From Candidatus Portnoybacteria bacterium CG10_big_fil_rev_8_21_14_0_10_36_7 (lineage in GTDB: Bacteria; Patescibacteriota; Minisyncoccia; Portnoybacterales; PFDW01), in the NCBI GenBank assembly GCA_002793835.1, contig PFDW01000011.1:1-7672 (forward strand): a stretch of 7,672 bases of DNA. The letters are read 5' to 3'. A program made the position numbers and the translations under genes. This document shows positions 6,670-7,672 of the stretch, in pieces. The notes under the pieces were generated by a model. It made no database searches and was not told where the DNA came from. It was given only the letters and a program-made list of their open reading frames with translations. The stretch's first letter is position 1. The number at the start of each line of letters is the position of its first letter.

Positions 6670-6761
6670 TTAACCCCTCCAACCTCCCCCTGACTACCAT
6701 GCCTCCGGCAGACAATCCGGTAGGCAGGCCTGTCTGCCGATAGGCAGGCTTCAAAAGTGGA
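6670..6761 (+). repeat. TTAACC palindromic unit, copy 1, interrupted
   Basis: The left part, 6670-6689, is identical over 20 bp to the start of copy 3 (6826-6845). After a 60-bp interruption, cttcaaaagtgga (6749-6761) resumes the copy 3 sequence with one mismatch in 13. This copy therefore looks split by the GC-rich element. Confidence 0.7.
6690..6749. repeat. GC-rich palindromic element nested in copy 1
   Basis: 60 bp. A perfect 9-bp inverted repeat (cggcagaca at 6706-6714 against tgtctgccg at 6731-6739) is flanked by further gcct/aggc complementarity (6701-6704 with the end at 6746-6749). The 9-mer taggcaggc occurs twice (6721-6729, 6741-6749), allowing alternative hairpins. There is no coding capacity. 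It resembles small non-autonomous palindromic repeats spread between genes; whether it is multicopy cannot be seen here. Confidence 0.65.
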
Positions 6762-6778
6762 TGATTATCCCGATCCAT

Positions 6779-6813
6779 CCCCTACTTTTAAAGGAGGGGC
6801 TAGGGGTGGTTAA
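6779..6813 (-). repeat. TTAACC palindromic unit, copy 2, inverted
   Basis: A near-perfect 21-bp palindrome, cccctacttt-t-aaaggagggg (6779-6799, one mismatch), is followed by ctaggggtggttaa. Read on the minus strand this is TTAACC, a C-rich linker, then a CCCCTCCTTT hairpin, the same layout as copies 1 and 3 but in the opposite direction. It can also pair with copy 3: 6803-6813 with 6826-6836, 11 bp with one mismatch and one wobble. Confidence 0.65.
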
Positions 6814-6825
6814 CGATATTATAAA

Positions 6826-6859
6826 TTAACCCCTCCAACCTCCCCTTCAAAAGGGGAGG
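6826..6859 (+). repeat. TTAACC palindromic unit, copy 3, intact hairpin
   Basis: A 20-bp head (6826-6845) identical to copy 1 runs into a perfect hairpin: cctcccctt (6839-6847), loop caa, aaggggagg (6851-6859). It lies 22 bp past the stop of the upstream gene and might slow or end its transcript, but neither strand has the run of T expected of an intrinsic terminator, so I class it as a repeat. Confidence 0.7.
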
Positions 6860-6881
6860 ATTCTATATCTTTACCAATAAA

Positions 6882-7672
6882 TCAATACGAGAAATCTCTG
6901 ATGACCGGTAGTCCAGCTACAAATCCACTCAAAGCTTTGGGCGGATTAGCCGTCAACCGACCATCATAAATAATCCGTTCCGAACCCTGCAAAATTTCGG
7001 CAAAAGTACGTCCAAAATCAAAGGCTTTGGCAACCACTAATCCCAAAACGGTCAATGGATTATTAGATTCACCGGAAAAAAACACTCCGCAACCGTTTTT
7101 AATATATTTATGATAATCAGGATCAGGTAAAGGTTCTAACTTGGTACAAGTGTTGCCATTACCCAAAACCATAAAAGCTCCGGCCACATTTTCCACATTG
7201 GGATTAATTATCACATCCCCTTTTACAATCCAAACCACGGAAGCTAATTGGTTTAATTTTGTAGGTGTAGCCGAAAGATAGATAATATCTTCCCCAATTG
7301 TTAAATTTCCGTTCACAACTATTATACCATTTCCCAAGGTATTTGCGCTAGTGTTTTCAAACCGAATGGGAGTATTAATTTCTAAATTGCCGTCAAAATA
7401 ATAAACACTCCCGTTTAAAGCCACACCTTCTGGATCACTCCAATTAATATTATTGAAATTAATCACAGTTTGACCATATTTGTTGCGAGTTCCTGTAGTT
7501 GTTCTAATCATACCTGTTACATCAATTTTGCCTAAAGCATTGCGATAAATACCATTGCTATTGTTTTCTAAGCTCCCGACTTCCACACCTTGGACTAAGT
7601 CTTCACAATTTTGAGATTTAACATTGGCATTAATGTCTTGGGCGACAATACAATAAGTGGCATTTCTACCCT
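6882..7672 (-). CDS. Beta-rich, probably surface-exposed protein of the pilus locus; 5' end outside window
   Basis: The frame stays open to the window edge (262 residues visible), so the GTG at 7586 is an internal valine and not the start. The visible part is a series of short beta strands with Asn-Gly/Lys-Gly-Asp turns: IIVVNGNLTIG, VVWIVKGDVIINPNV, VAGAFMVLGNG, LTVLGLVVAKAFDFGR, then IIYDGRLTANPPKALSGFVA. This resembles the beta-helix-like C-terminal domains of PilX-type and related secreted proteins, where 'NG-L-I' rungs stack and an 'IIYDGR' strand closes the fold. Four cysteines (visible residues 7, 22, 175, 194) could form disulfides, which suits an extracytoplasmic location. Since the protein lies just upstream of pilM in the same direction, a minor-pilin or pilus-associated adhesin role is plausible but inferred. 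No exact family is claimed. The N-terminus (a pilin-like helix or a signal peptide) is outside the window and would decide the role. Confidence 0.8.
   Translation of the reverse strand, partial: GRNATYCIVAQDINANVKSQNCEDLVQGVEVGSLENNSNGIYRNALGKIDVTGMIRTTTGTRNKYGQTVINFNNINWSDPEGVALNGSVYYFDGNLEINTPIRFENTSANTLGNGIIVVNGNLTIGEDIIYLSATPTKLNQLASVVWIVKGDVIINPNVENVAGAFMVLGNGNTCTKLEPLPDPDYHKYIKNGCGVFFSGESNNPLTVLGLVVAKAFDFGRTFAEILQGSERIIYDGRLTANPPKALSGFVAGLPVIRDFSY

Larger units (their letters stand above)
6618..6881. other. Intergenic region filled with palindromic repeats
   Basis: 264 bp without a gene, between the stop of the beta-rich protein and pilM. Roughly 6670-6859 is repeat DNA with a much higher GC content than the rest: three copies of a TTAACC-headed palindromic unit plus one GC-rich palindrome (separate entries). 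The 50 bp next to pilM (6618-6669) are AT-rich and would hold any pilM leader. No clear -35/-10 pair at proper spacing was seen. Confidence 0.8.

Noticed and set aside
6618..6690. Promoter for pilM (TTGGAG ... TAAAAT on the minus strand)
   Set aside because: The spacing between the two boxes is about 23 bp, too long for a sigma-70 promoter, and such matches are expected by chance in AT-rich DNA.
6839..6859. Intrinsic terminator after the beta-rich gene
   Set aside because: The hairpin is strong, but there is no T-run after it on the minus strand, and its head is an exact copy of a repeat 156 bp away; it is better explained as a repeat unit.
7584..7586. GTG at 7586 as the start of the beta-rich protein
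   Set aside because: The frame continues open for 28 more codons to the window edge with protein-like sequence, including two cysteines, so this is an internal valine.

Overview
The window carries a type IV pilus (T4P) assembly cluster, with every gene on the minus strand, so transcription runs from high to low coordinates. In that order the genes are: a surface-type beta-rich protein whose start lies outside the window (6882-7672); a repeat-filled spacer (6618-6881); pilM (5499-6617); a long atypical pilN (3906-5363); pilO (3257-3877); a 95-residue one-helix membrane protein in the pilP position (2965-3252); pilB (1216-2961); a stand-alone receiver-domain response regulator (804-1187); and a PilT-family ATPase cut by the window edge (1-780).

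The organism is most likely a Candidate Phyla Radiation (Patescibacteria) bacterium. The reasons are AT-rich DNA with tight spacing from pilN to pilT, a pilMNO-pilB set with no pilQ secretin and no PilP lipoprotein in the expected place (as suits a cell without an outer membrane), a receiver gene between the motor genes, and start sites without Shine-Dalgarno sequences. The lineage is inferred from style; there is no rRNA or other marker. No in-frame TGA interrupts any gene, so the standard bacterial code fits.

How the parts work together: PilM (an actin-like cytoplasmic ring protein), PilN and PilO form the inner-membrane alignment platform. PilB is a complete extension ATPase with intact Walker A, Asp box, Walker B, His box and four zinc-ligand cysteines. 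The receiver protein may tune the motors. The PilT homologue keeps its fold but has lost the Walker A lysine, the His-box histidine and two arginines, so it may be a regulatory pseudo-ATPase rather than the retraction motor.

The most unusual points are (1) the degenerate PilT; (2) a PilN with about 280 extra cytoplasmic residues, rich in Pro and Lys, holding a second copy of the PilM-binding INLLP-type motif and a duplicated basic/aromatic module; and (3) the pilM upstream spacer, where a GC-rich 60-bp palindromic element appears to have inserted into one copy of another palindromic repeat present three times. No tRNA, rRNA, CRISPR array or transposase gene was seen.
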